From: JAAFHN01 sp031421855
Lineage (GTDB): Bacteria > Pseudomonadota > Gammaproteobacteria > Burkholderiales > Burkholderiaceae_C
DNA: 27,559 bases
NCBI GenBank assembly: GCA_031421855.1
Contig: JANOPN010000154.1
Coordinates: 1-27,559, forward strand
Direction of reading: 5' to 3'
Below, piece after piece: positions 14,346 to 22,648 of this stretch; the stretch's first letter is position 1; every line of letters starts with the position of its first letter. The notes under the pieces were generated by a model. That model saw only the letters and a list, made by a program, of their open reading frames with translations. It ran no database searches and was not told the origin of the DNA. The position numbers were made by a program, and so were the translations under genes.

Positions 14346-15329
14346 ATGAAACAAAAGCGAGTATTGGTTTTAGGCGGCAGCGGATTCGTCGGCCAGCAAG
14401 TCTGTGAGCGCTTGGTGGCTCAGGGACACCGCGTAAGCGTGCCAACGCGCCGGGCCACATCTGCCCGAAACGTGCAATTGCTGCCCCTGCTCGATGTGGT
14501 TGAAGCCCAAGTGCACGACCCTGTGCAGCTGAACCGAGTGGTCGCTGGACACGATGCAGTCGTGAACTTGATCGCGATCTTGCACGGCAATGGTGCCGCT
14601 TTTGATCGCGTGCATGTTCAATTGCCCAAGCAAATCGCAGCCGCATGTGCATTGGCGGGTATCGAGCGCCTGGTGCACGTCAGTGCGCTGGGCTGCAGCG
14701 AGTCGCCGCCGTCCTTGTATTTGCGCAGCAAAAGCGCTGGCGAAGCCGCGCTCATCGCTCAAGGTCTGAGCCAGTTGGCCATCGTTCGGCCCAGTGTGAT
14801 CTTTGGCGCGGATGACAAGCTGCTCAACTTGTTCGCCAAGTTGCAAGCCATTTTCCCAATGGTTCCGCTGGCTGGGGCTGATTCGCGATTTCAACCGGTT
14901 TGGGTGGGTGATGTGGCCGATTTATTGGTCAAATTGGCTGTTGGTCACGGTATTCATTCACCTGACAGCTACACAAATAGTAGCGACAAAGAAGCCTATT
15001 CCATCACCGAAGCAGCGGGGCCTGATGTGATGACGCTGCGCGACATCGTTGCGATCTCGGGTCGGCTGAGCGGCAATCCTCGCCCGATCGTGAGCTTACC
15101 TCGGGCCATCGCCAACATTCAAGCGTTCCTCATGGAACTCGCACCCGGTGAGCCGTTGATGAGCCGCGACAACCTGGCCTCCATGCAAACGCCGAATGTC
15201 GCCAGCGGCAAACTGCCCGGCCTGGCCGATTTCGGCATCCACGCCCAAGCACTGAGCACCATTGCGCCGCTGTACTTAGGCGGCAACGGGCCTCGCGCCT
15301 ACCTCGACACCAAACGCCGCACCCACTGA
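14346..15329 (+). CDS. NDUFA9-like NAD(P)-dependent epimerase/dehydratase (complex I NDUFA9 family)
   Basis: This 327-residue extended short-chain dehydrogenase has the Rossmann motif VLVLGGSGFVGQQVCERL at residues 5-22, AVVNLIAILHG, LVHVSALG and the YxxxK pair in LYLRSKSAGEAAL (Tyr, then Lys four residues later). A C-terminal substrate region follows (SRFQPVWVGDVADLLVKL, GPDVMTLRDIVAI). Bacterial homologues of mitochondrial NDUFA9 often lie beside slt in Burkholderiales; a role as a quinone- or NADPH-related accessory factor is inferred by name only. Residues about 196-216 (AVGHGIHSPDSYTNSSDKEA) are encoded by a copy of the dispersed repeat, which seems to add around 14 residues to a loop that is usually short. 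It ends 8 bases from the opposing DUF2817 gene. Confidence 0.88.
   Translation: MKQKRVLVLGGSGFVGQQVCERLVAQGHRVSVPTRRATSARNVQLLPLLDVVEAQVHDPVQLNRVVAGHDAVVNLIAILHGNGAAFDRVHVQLPKQIAAACALAGIERLVHVSALGCSESPPSLYLRSKSAGEAALIAQGLSQLAIVRPSVIFGADDKLLNLFAKLQAIFPMVPLAGADSRFQPVWVGDVADLLVKLAVGHGIHSPDSYTNSSDKEAYSITEAAGPDVMTLRDIVAISGRLSGNPRPIVSLPRAIANIQAFLMELAPGEPLMSRDNLASMQTPNVASGKLPGLADFGIHAQALSTIAPLYLGGNGPRAYLDTKRRTH
14931..14995 (-). repeat. Dispersed repeat copy inserted in frame in the epimerase gene
   Basis: The minus strand reads GTGAATGAATACCGTGACCA, with the tail ACAGCCAATTTGACC, matching the family core. A hairpin GCTAC (14968-14972) / GTAGC (14980-14984) forms the other end, as in copy 6 (26109). 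The reading frame of the host gene is kept open throughout. Confidence 0.65.
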
Positions 15330-15337
15330 GATATGAC

Positions 15338-16447
15338 TCACGCAGCCAAACCATCGGCGGCCTGAAACATCGACTGACGGCCTTGGCTGATGATCTGACC
15401 CTTCCATGTGTCGGTCTGCGTGTAAAAAGCGTCCCACATGGTCTGGGTAATTTGCGTTTGCAGCTCAGGCGCCACCGCTCGGCCATTGAGCCGTTCGCGA
15501 TGCGCCCAGTGGTCGCCCCGAAGCGCATCAATCACCTCCATGACGGGCACAGTTCCGTACTCCATCGCGATGGAGGTGAACTCAGCTTGCGGGCACTCTT
15601 GCGGCGTACAAAGCGCCATCATGCCCGACAGCTTGGCACTGGTTGAACTGCCATCAAGCGGGCTGGTGATCGGGGTGCTACCGCCACCGCCCCACCAATT
15701 GCGGGCACGCTCGAGCGCGGCGACGTCGTCACCCGTGGCGCAAATTCTCTCGCCATGACCGCTTGGCCCTAAGCCGGTGTGCAGGTCAATCCATCCGATG
15801 CGACGCTTGCCAGCGCCGTGTTCGCGCAACACCTGCCGAATGGTCTGGTTGCTCCAAGTGGGAGCGACACCGCCGTAAAACAACCCATCGACATGCCCAT
15901 GCTGACCACCCGTTACCGCCGACTGCAACGCTTTCAACCCCTGCGCAGCAACAAAAGCCGCCACTTGTGCGTCATTTGCAGGCGTTGGCGGCCAGTCTGG
16001 CGGAAGAACCATGTCGTGAACACCGTCGTAGGCGAAGTTGGCCGGTAACGCGTTTGAGAAGTCTGCAAAGTTGCGGTTCAAGTCGACGTTTTCATGCGTC
16101 ACCCGGCGCTTGTAGCTGAAGCCATGCGGGTTGAGTGCGTGCACATACAGCACCGCAATGCCACGCTCACGCACCCGCTCATGCCACTCGGTATCGGCCA
16201 ATGCGAATACCTGCACGCCAGAGCCGCAGTAACCCTCAACGCCGTGGCACGCGCTCGATACGATCAGCAGCTTGTCGCTGCTGGCCTCGCCCTCAAAGGC
16301 CAAATCCATTGCCAGATCTTCGCCGTCAACGCTCAACAACGGGTGCTTGTGGCTTTGCAGCTTGAGGCCCGCGACGGCAGCGCCTTGGAGAAATTTCGCT
16401 CGCGCTTGCGTGTAGCTGGTCGAAAACGCCTCACCGACGCCGATCAT
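15338..16447 (-). CDS. M14-type metallopeptidase, DUF2817 family
   Basis: This 369-residue protein begins MIGVGEAFSTSY. It carries the zinc-binding segment SSACHGVEGYCGSG near residue 70, equivalent to the HxxE of M14 carboxypeptidases, then NPHGFSYKRRVTHENVDLNR and IGWIDLHTGLGPSGHGE (third His ligand candidate). EYGTVPVMEVIDALRGDHW contains the probable catalytic Glu region. DUF2817 proteins are grouped with the M14 peptidase fold; substrates are not established. I chose the ATG at 16447 because it overlaps the M20 gene stop as ATGA; an upstream ATG at 16462 lies further inside that gene. The pair probably works on the same peptide or amide class, an inference from coupling. Confidence 0.88.
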   Translation of the reverse strand: MIGVGEAFSTSYTQARAKFLQGAAVAGLKLQSHKHPLLSVDGEDLAMDLAFEGEASSDKLLIVSSACHGVEGYCGSGVQVFALADTEWHERVRERGIAVLYVHALNPHGFSYKRRVTHENVDLNRNFADFSNALPANFAYDGVHDMVLPPDWPPTPANDAQVAAFVAAQGLKALQSAVTGGQHGHVDGLFYGGVAPTWSNQTIRQVLREHGAGKRRIGWIDLHTGLGPSGHGERICATGDDVAALERARNWWGGGGSTPITSPLDGSSTSAKLSGMMALCTPQECPQAEFTSIAMEYGTVPVMEVIDALRGDHWAHRERLNGRAVAPELQTQITQTMWDAFYTQTDTWKGQIISQGRQSMFQAADGLAA

Positions 16448-17652
16448 GCCGGTGCCAGCCATTTCTCAGACAAACGCACCCAAAAACTCGCTCCCAGCGG
16501 GATCAAGTCGTCGTTGAAGTCATAGCTTGGGTTGTGCAACATGCACGGCCCCGCGCCGTGGCCCATCTCGCGGTGTCCGCCCTCGCCGTTGGCAATGAAG
16601 GCATAGCAGCCCGGCTTGGCCATCAACATATAGGCAAAATCTTCTGCCCCCATGGTCGGTTCTTGGTTTTGCACGTTGGCCTCACCCACCATCTCGATCA
16701 TCACGCCTCGGGCAAATTCAGCCTCGGCCGCGTGGTTGATGGTTGGCGGGTAGTTGCGCTCAAACTCAAACTCGCAAGTCGCGCCATACGCGGCACAGGT
16801 GTGCTCGGCAATGACGCGCATGCGCTCTTCAATCATGTCCAGCACTTCAACACTGAAGGTGCGCACCGTGCCTTGGATTTCACACACATCCGGCACGACG
16901 TTGGTGGCCTCGCCGGTGTGAATCATCGTCACGCTCACAACACCCGCGTCGATGGGCTTTTTGTTGCGGCTGATGATGGACTGAAAAGCTTGCACCATTT
17001 GGCAAGCCACTGGCACCGGGTCGATGCCGTTGTGCGGCAAGGCTGCGTGGCAACCTTTGCCATGGATGGTGATTTTGAATTCATTGCTTGAGGCCATCAC
17101 CGGCCCAGAGCTGAGGGCAAAAGTCCCCACTTTTTCGCCTGGCCAGTTGTGCATGCCAAACACGGCTTGAACCGGAAATTGGGTGAATAACCCGTCAGCG
17201 ATCATCTCGCGTGCGCCACCGCCGCCTTCTTCAGCCGGTTGAAAAATCACATAAACCGTGCCGGCAAAGTTGCGGGTTTGCGCCAAATGGTGCGCGCCAG
17301 CCAGCAACATGGCGGTGTGGCCATCGTGGCCGCAAGCGTGCATCTTGCCCGCGTGGACGGATGCATGCGCAAAGGTGTTGAACTCCTGCATGGGCAACGC
17401 ATCCATGTCGGCGCGCAAACCAATCGCGCGCTCGCGCACCTTGGACACATCCCCCAGTTTGCCTTCAATGATGCCAACGACACCGGTTTTGCCCAGGCCA
17501 CGGTGAATGGGAATGCCCCACTCGGTGAGTTTTTGGGCCACCACGTCGGCGGTGCGTACCTCTTGAAAACACAGCTCAGGATGCGCGTGGATGTCGCGTC
17601 TGATGGCTGCAAACTGCGCTGACTGCGCAACAATGGAGTCGATGACTTTCAT
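16444..17652 (-). CDS. M20-family amidohydrolase (hippurate hydrolase/IAA-amino acid hydrolase type)
   Basis: This 402-residue protein has the metal-binding and catalytic motifs of M20D amidohydrolases: RRDIHAHPELCFQE near the N-terminus, GLRADMDALPMQE, the HACGHDGHTAMLLA cluster, IFQPAEEGGGGAREM with the catalytic Glu pair, MHNWPGEKVG and the C-terminal GAGPCMLHNPSYDFND. The central FKITIHGKGCHAALPHNGID marks the dimerisation domain insert. Members hydrolyse N-acyl amino acids such as hippurate or N-acetyl amino acids; the exact substrate cannot be read. It is the first gene of a two-gene unit, followed with a 4-base overlap by the DUF2817 peptidase. Confidence 0.93.
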   Translation of the reverse strand: MKVIDSIVAQSAQFAAIRRDIHAHPELCFQEVRTADVVAQKLTEWGIPIHRGLGKTGVVGIIEGKLGDVSKVRERAIGLRADMDALPMQEFNTFAHASVHAGKMHACGHDGHTAMLLAGAHHLAQTRNFAGTVYVIFQPAEEGGGGAREMIADGLFTQFPVQAVFGMHNWPGEKVGTFALSSGPVMASSNEFKITIHGKGCHAALPHNGIDPVPVACQMVQAFQSIISRNKKPIDAGVVSVTMIHTGEATNVVPDVCEIQGTVRTFSVEVLDMIEERMRVIAEHTCAAYGATCEFEFERNYPPTINHAAEAEFARGVMIEMVGEANVQNQEPTMGAEDFAYMLMAKPGCYAFIANGEGGHREMGHGAGPCMLHNPSYDFNDDLIPLGASFWVRLSEKWLAPA

Positions 17653-17739
17653 GGCGAATACCCTCTCAATCCGCAGAATATACGCGCATCAGCAATGACC
17701 CCACAACTGTAAAAACCCAGAGGTGGTGCGTGACAAACA

Positions 17740-17803
17740 CTATGAATTAAGTAGCAACAAACCCAATGAATTCGGCGACCAATAGCCAAAAAGACTCGAA
17801 AAC
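17740..17803 (+). repeat. Dispersed CCAATGAAT/GGTGACCA repeat, copy 5
   Basis: The plus strand reads GTAGCAACAAACCCAATGAA and then TTCGGCGACCAATAGCCAAA. It is nearly identical to the copy at 26109 through the core. It lies in the 188-base gap between the M20 gene promoter side and the slmA end. Confidence 0.75.
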
Positions 17804-17840
17804 CGCCTTGGACGGGCTATTTTGAGCGACAAAGCCTCAA

Positions 17841-18506
17841 TCAGGCCAGTAAGAGGGCAACCGCCACATCCAACTGCTCACTTGGCGGACGCCGAAAGCC
17901 CGACCGAGCAAAGCGTTGCATGCGCCCTGCGATGAAGGCTGTCAACACACTGGCGCGGGCTTGGGCATCGACCGTGGGCGTGGCGCTGCCGCTGTCGTTG
18001 GCAGCTTCGCGCAATATTTGCTTGAGCGTGGCCTCGATCTTGTCAAAAAAGCCGTTCATGCGCTGCTGCAAGCGTTCGTGCTCGTACACCAAGGCGTCAC
18101 CCACCATCACGCGGGTCATGCCTGGGTTTTTTTCAGCGAATTGCAGCAACACCCTGGCGATGGTCTCCACGCGGGCCAGCGGGCTGGCTTCTCGCTGGTT
18201 GATTTGATTGATGAGCCCAAAGATCGACTCTTCAATGAACTCGATCAAACCCTCAAACATCTGAGCCTTGCTGGCAAAGTGCCGGTACAGCGCCGCTTCG
18301 CTCACCTCGATTTTGGCCGCCAACGCGGCCGTGGTGACGCGCTCAGACCCCGGTTGCTCCAACATCTCCGCCAGGGTTTGCAAAATTTGCATGCGTCGCT
18401 CACCGGGGCCCGGGCGTTTTTTTGCCGCCGGCGCAGCACCCCTCGATTGGCCGTCCGCTCCGCCGCTTGCGTGTTCGTTCGATGATTCTTCGGTGTGCAT
18501 GCTCAT
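17841..18506 (-). CDS. slmA: Nucleoid occlusion factor SlmA (TetR fold)
   Basis: This 221-residue protein has a TetR-type N-terminal domain: KRPGPGERRMQILQTLAEML, then the helix-turn-helix TTAALAAKIEVSEAALYRHF at about residues 58-77, followed by ASKAQMFEGLIEFIEESIF. That sequence and the C-terminal domain with MTRVMVGDALVYEHERLQQR are characteristic of SlmA. In E. coli SlmA binds chromosomal sites and blocks FtsZ assembly over the nucleoid. The first 30 residues are a low-complexity extension. The ATG at 18506 overlaps the sensor kinase stop by ATGA, so it appears to be the last gene of a regulator-kinase-slmA unit. A second ATG at 18500 is possible. Confidence 0.9.
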   Translation of the reverse strand: MSMHTEESSNEHASGGADGQSRGAAPAAKKRPGPGERRMQILQTLAEMLEQPGSERVTTAALAAKIEVSEAALYRHFASKAQMFEGLIEFIEESIFGLINQINQREASPLARVETIARVLLQFAEKNPGMTRVMVGDALVYEHERLQQRMNGFFDKIEATLKQILREAANDSGSATPTVDAQARASVLTAFIAGRMQRFARSGFRRPPSEQLDVAVALLLA

Positions 18507-19981
18507 GTCTTTTTTGCCTCAGAATGATTCTCGCACAGCACCAAATCGACCCCGATTCGAAGCCCCGGCAGCTGCGCATCGTCGCGGGCAGCACCTAGCG
18601 CCAGCTTGGAGCCGTGAAATTGCGCGATCTCCTGCGCAATGGCAAGCCCCAAACCGTTGCCCGGCTCCAACGTGGCTTTCGAGCGGTAAAACCGCTGCAC
18701 CACCAAGGCGCGCTCTGGCGCCGAGACGCCCGGCCCCGTGTCGTGCACGTCAACCACCAAGCGCGGCTGCATGCCACCGAGCCGGCGTGCCTGAATCGTG
18801 ACACTGCCCCCGCTGGGCGTGTAGTTGATGGCGTTATCGACCAAATTAAGCAGCAACTCATGCAGCATCCACGGCTGGCCGTTGACGACCAAGCCCTGAT
18901 CAAGTTCGGGCACATCTAGCCCCAAATCGACACCTTTGGCTTGGGCCGCGTCGAGCCGGTCGGCCAACACATCTTCGATCAGCTCACGCATGTCGACCCG
19001 CGCGGCTGCGTCCAAGGCCTCAACACCACTCTCGGTTCGCGAAAGCGTCAACAGCTGGTGGGCCAAGGCTGCAGCTCGGCGCGTCGCCAACACAAATCGG
19101 GCATGGGTCTGACCGGACACCACGACGTCGTCGGCCTGCATCGCCGAATGATCTTTTGGTACCCAGGCTTGCACTTCGGCTTGCAAGGCGGCCAATGGCG
19201 TTCGCAATTGGTGGGCGGCATCGGCAACAAAGCGGCGTTGCGTCAGGTTTTGCTGCTCGGCGCTGGCAAAAAGCCGATTGAGCGATCGCACCAATGGACT
19301 CACCTCTTGCGGAGCGGAATGCACGTCAATCGGGCTCAAATCGGTGGGCTCACGCCGCTCGACCGTCAGTTGCAGCGCAACGAGCGGCGCCAACGCTCGC
19401 CGCACCCCCCAACGCACCGCCAAAAAGACCGCCACAGACAGCAAGACGTTGGGCAAAATCACCCGGCGCAACATGGCGTAGAGCCACTCTTGCCGAGCGC
19501 CAGAGCCGTCAGCCAGCTGCAAAATCACGTCTTGCCCCTCGGCAATTTGGAGACGCTGCGCCGCCACCCGCCAGGTCACGCCGCTCAAGGTTTCGCTGTG
19601 CAACTCAGCCTCGTAGGTTCGCGGCATGTACGCACTCAGCCGTGCATCACCTGCAACCAATCGCCCGTCACTTGACGTGACTTTGAACGCCGCCAACTCA
19701 CCCCGCTCGGTCAAAAACTGCTGCACTGCCGGCACCAACATCACGACCGAACTGCTCAAACCCTTATCGAACGGCGAGGCCATCACCGCATTGCCCAAAA
19801 GCGGCATCAGCCGAGTCAATTGCTCATCTTGTAGGCCAGCCGCCGAGCCCGCCAATCGGTAGTCAGCCCAGGCGTTGAGCATGCCCAGCAGCGCCAAGGG
19901 CATCAAAATCAACACCAAAAGCCGCTTTTGCAAGGCTACCTGAGTCAACTCGGGCGCAAGCTCACCCTTGGGCTGGCTCAC
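18503..19981 (-). CDS. Sensor histidine kinase (TctE/QseC-like)
   Basis: This 492-residue membrane kinase has TM1 at about residues 20-38, a periplasmic sensor region at about 40-170 and TM2 at about 174-191. The dimerisation helix with phospho-acceptor His257 is in FVADAAHQLRTPLAAL. The ATPase domain has the N box LLLNLVDNAINYTPSGG, G1 VHDTGPGV and G2 GNGLGLAIAQEI. The periplasmic domain with a TGE/SSDGR-like segment resembles TctE-type sensors of carboxylates, but the ligand is unknown. Translation seems to begin at GTG (19979-19981), overlapping the regulator stop as GTGA, and its own stop overlaps slmA. The gene order matches a two-component operon. Confidence 0.92.
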   Translation of the reverse strand: MSQPKGELAPELTQVALQKRLLVLILMPLALLGMLNAWADYRLAGSAAGLQDEQLTRLMPLLGNAVMASPFDKGLSSSVVMLVPAVQQFLTERGELAAFKVTSSDGRLVAGDARLSAYMPRTYEAELHSETLSGVTWRVAAQRLQIAEGQDVILQLADGSGARQEWLYAMLRRVILPNVLLSVAVFLAVRWGVRRALAPLVALQLTVERREPTDLSPIDVHSAPQEVSPLVRSLNRLFASAEQQNLTQRRFVADAAHQLRTPLAALQAEVQAWVPKDHSAMQADDVVVSGQTHARFVLATRRAAALAHQLLTLSRTESGVEALDAAARVDMRELIEDVLADRLDAAQAKGVDLGLDVPELDQGLVVNGQPWMLHELLLNLVDNAINYTPSGGSVTIQARRLGGMQPRLVVDVHDTGPGVSAPERALVVQRFYRSKATLEPGNGLGLAIAQEIAQFHGSKLALGAARDDAQLPGLRIGVDLVLCENHSEAKKT

Positions 19982-20688
19982 GTTTGAGCCGGTGGCGAAG
20001 TCGTCGATTCAGCGACTCCCCCCTCAATTAACTCCAACCGATAACCAAAACCACGAATCGCCCGAAGCGCAATCCCATGCGGCTCGAGCTTGCTGCGCAA
20101 CCGACTCATGTAAACCTCAACCGCGTTGGCGGTGATCTCTTTGTCCCAGCCCGTGAGCGCCAGCAGCAATTTGTCTTTTGCGGCCGGTTTGGGCGCTTGC
20201 ATGAGCAAATACGACAACACGCTCCACTCCCGGGGCCCAAGCTCAATGGCCTGACCATTGGCGTGTGCTTGTCGCTGTGCGGTGTCAAAACGCAACGCAC
20301 CAAAACTATGCACCGAACTCGTCGCCGCCTGTGAGCGACGCAAAAGCGCACGCAATCGAGCCAGCAATTCAGGCAGCTCAACCGGCTTGAGCACATAGTC
20401 GTCAGCCCCCGTGTCAAGCCCGGCCACCCGGTCTTGCAAGGCATCCCGCGCCGTCAAAATCAGCACCGGCAAATTGTGGCCATTCGCCCGCAGCCAGCGC
20501 GTCAAGGCCAAGCCATCCATGCCGGGCAAACCCAAATCAATCAGCGCCGCATCAAAGGTGCCGCGCTCAAACGCCTCTTGCGCCCGCTCAGCGCTGCCGA
20601 CCCAATCGACTGCATACCCAGCATTGGCCAGCCCCAGCTTGGTGGCACTGGCCAACATGAAATCGTCCTCAACCAGCAAAAGTCTCAT
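19978..20688 (-). CDS. OmpR/PhoB-family response regulator (TctD-like)
   Basis: This 236-residue protein has an N-terminal receiver domain with acidic pair Asp8/Asp9, phospho-acceptor Asp51 in ALIDLGLPGMDG, the LTARDALQDRVAGLDTGADD segment and Lys in YVLKPVELPELLARL. A C-terminal winged helix covers about residues 130-225 (LGPREWSVLSYLLMQAPKPA, NAVEVYMSRLRSKLEPHGI, RAIRGFGYRLE). GAGGATGG lies about 8 bases upstream of the ATG at 20688, a good ribosome binding site. The MITE copy begins 30 bases upstream of the start, so the native promoter is probably displaced or overlaps the element. It is divergent from the solute-binding protein gene, which may be its target. Confidence 0.94.
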   Translation of the reverse strand: MRLLLVEDDFMLASATKLGLANAGYAVDWVGSAERAQEAFERGTFDAALIDLGLPGMDGLALTRWLRANGHNLPVLILTARDALQDRVAGLDTGADDYVLKPVELPELLARLRALLRRSQAATSSVHSFGALRFDTAQRQAHANGQAIELGPREWSVLSYLLMQAPKPAAKDKLLLALTGWDKEITANAVEVYMSRLRSKLEPHGIALRAIRGFGYRLELIEGGVAESTTSPPAQT

Positions 20689-20718
20689 CGCACCATCCTC
20701 AGTTTCGTGATTATGGAA

Positions 20719-20822
20719 TAGGACTTACGCAAAATTGTCCCAGCAAGGCGCAGCGACGACGACAGTGCGAATAGCACGGCTAGGAGCTGCAACGCGGCTG
20801 GGGCGGCTTTGCGTAAGTCCTA
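20719..20822 (+). mobile_element. 104-base MITE-like element, copy 2
   Basis: The structure is the same as copy 1: TAGGACTTACGC at one end and GCGTAAGTCCTA at the other. It differs from copy 3 at a single base near the right end. It is inserted between the response regulator start (20688) and the solute-binding protein start (20973), within the divergent promoter region. Confidence 0.85.
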
Positions 20823-20972
20823 TGGAGCCAGGGTTTAGAGCCAATTGACAACTAACTTGCCCATGATGCGCGGGAAAACCCTTATTCGCAAGGGTCAACC
20901 CGAACCACCACCCAGCGCGTTTCTTGCACACTACACGATTCGTTTTTTTCGCTTTCACCTCTAGGAGTGTCG

Positions 20973-22565
20973 ATGTCCGCATCCGTCAAAACCCTTCGCC
21001 TGAGCCTGCTTGGCGCTGCCATCGCATTGGCCGCCGGCTCGCTTTCAGCCCAAACCTTTCGCTGGGCCAACCAAGGCGACCCGCAAACCATGGACCCGCA
21101 CTCGCAAAACGAGGCACTAACTAACGCCATCAACAACCACATCTACGAGCCCTTGGTTGACCGTGGCGACAAGCTGGAGCTGGTCCCCGGCTTGGCATCG
21201 AGCTGGACACAGACCAGCCCATTGGTTTGGCGAATGAACCTGCGCAAGGGCGTCAAATTTCATGACGGCTCAAACTTCACTGCCGACGACGTTGTCTTCT
21301 CAGTCGAGCGCGCAGCGCTGCCAACCTCGCAAATGGCCCAATACGCCCGCGCCATGGGCAAACCCGTCAAGATCGACGACCACACGGTTGAGTTTCGCCT
21401 CGACAAACCCAACCCGATCTTCTTGGAGCACTGCACCACCTTCCACATGATGAGCAAGGCTTGGAGCATTGCCAACAAATCCGAGAAGCCGCTCGACTAC
21501 AAAAACCGCGAAGAAACCTTTGCGGCCAAAAACGCCAACGGCACGGGCCCATTCATGCTCAAGTCGCGCGAACCCGATATCAAGACCGTGTTGACCAAGT
21601 TCGCAGGCTACTCCGGCGCGCGCAAGATCACGGGTAATTTGGCTGAGGTCGTGTTCACCCCGATCAAGAGCGACCAGACCCGTGTGGCCGCGCTGTTGTC
21701 TGATGGTGTGAACTTCATTCAAGACCCAGCCCCTCAAGACGTGAAGCGTCTGGGCGAAAACCCAGCGGTCAAAGTCATTCAAGGCATGGAAAACCGGGTG
21801 ATTTTCTTTGGCATGGACCAAAACCGCAACGAATTGCTCTACAGCAACGTCAAAGGCAAAAACCCGTTCAAAGACATTCGCGTTCGCCAAGCCATCTACC
21901 AAGCGATCGACACCGACGCAATGGTCAAAAACATCATGCGTGGCCAAGCCATCCCAACCGGCTGCATGACCCCGTCACCACTGGGATGCTCGGCCGATTT
22001 GGAGGGTCGCGTTCACAAGTTTGACATCGCTGCGGCCAAAAAACTGTTGGCCGACGCGGGCTACCCAGACGGTTTTGAGCTTGGTATGGATTGCCCCAAC
22101 AACCGCTACGTCAACGACGAAGAGATCTGCATCGCCACCTCAGGCATGCTGTCCAAAATTGGCATCAAGGTCAAACTGTCCGCCCTGCCACGCGCCCAGT
22201 ACTTCCCCAAGCTTGAAAAGCAAGACCACAGCTTTTACATGCTGGGCTGGGGTGGTGCCATCACTGACGCGCAAACCACGTTGGATCCGGTTTTGCACAG
22301 CTATGACGAAAAAAGCCAAAAGGGCTTTTACAACTACGGCCGCTACAAAAACGAGAAATTTGACCAGTTCGTTGATGCAGCAGCCGTTGAGCCCGATGCC
22401 ACCAAGCGCGCCGGCATGATTCGCGCCGCTCAGATCGAACACCGCGACCAAATGCACAACATCCCATTGCATCGCCAGTTCATTCCATGGGCTGCGCGCG
22501 CCAACGTCGAAGTCAAGCACTATGCGGACAACTACGTGCGCGCTTGGAACGTCAGCGTGAAGTGA
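20973..22565 (+). CDS. Extracytoplasmic solute-binding protein, family 5 (peptide/dipeptide type)
   Basis: This 530-residue protein begins MSASVKTLRLSLLGAAIALA with a signal peptide ending around GSLSAQTF. The ATG at 20973 follows AGGAG by 5 bases and is preferred over an upstream GTG (20967). Family 5 features are RWANQGDPQTMDPHSQNEAL, YEPLVDRGDKLELVPGLASS, WRMNLRKGVKFHDGSNFTAD, DVVFSVERA, DQTRVAALLSDGVNFIQDPA and VRQAIYQAIDTDAMVKNIM. Such proteins bind oligopeptides, nickel or other solutes for ABC importers. No permease or ATPase gene lies nearby, so it is an orphan here. A hairpin terminator follows, consistent with a single-gene unit. Confidence 0.95.
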   Translation: MSASVKTLRLSLLGAAIALAAGSLSAQTFRWANQGDPQTMDPHSQNEALTNAINNHIYEPLVDRGDKLELVPGLASSWTQTSPLVWRMNLRKGVKFHDGSNFTADDVVFSVERAALPTSQMAQYARAMGKPVKIDDHTVEFRLDKPNPIFLEHCTTFHMMSKAWSIANKSEKPLDYKNREETFAAKNANGTGPFMLKSREPDIKTVLTKFAGYSGARKITGNLAEVVFTPIKSDQTRVAALLSDGVNFIQDPAPQDVKRLGENPAVKVIQGMENRVIFFGMDQNRNELLYSNVKGKNPFKDIRVRQAIYQAIDTDAMVKNIMRGQAIPTGCMTPSPLGCSADLEGRVHKFDIAAAKKLLADAGYPDGFELGMDCPNNRYVNDEEICIATSGMLSKIGIKVKLSALPRAQYFPKLEKQDHSFYMLGWGGAITDAQTTLDPVLHSYDEKSQKGFYNYGRYKNEKFDQFVDAAAVEPDATKRAGMIRAAQIEHRDQMHNIPLHRQFIPWAARANVEVKHYADNYVRAWNVSVK

Positions 22566-22593
22566 TCCCGATCGCTACTCTTTGAATAGCATC

Positions 22594-22629
22594 AAAAGCC
22601 CTGGGTTCTAGGACCACAGGGCTTTTTTT
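22594..22629 (+). terminator. Intrinsic terminator after the solute-binding protein
   Basis: AAAAGCCCTG (22594-22603) pairs with CAGGGCTTTT (22617-22626) and is followed by T-rich sequence to base 22629. It begins 28 bases after the stop codon at 22563-22565 and separates this gene from the monooxygenase. Confidence 0.9.
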
Positions 22630-22648
22630 CATTAAATCCAGCCAAAAC

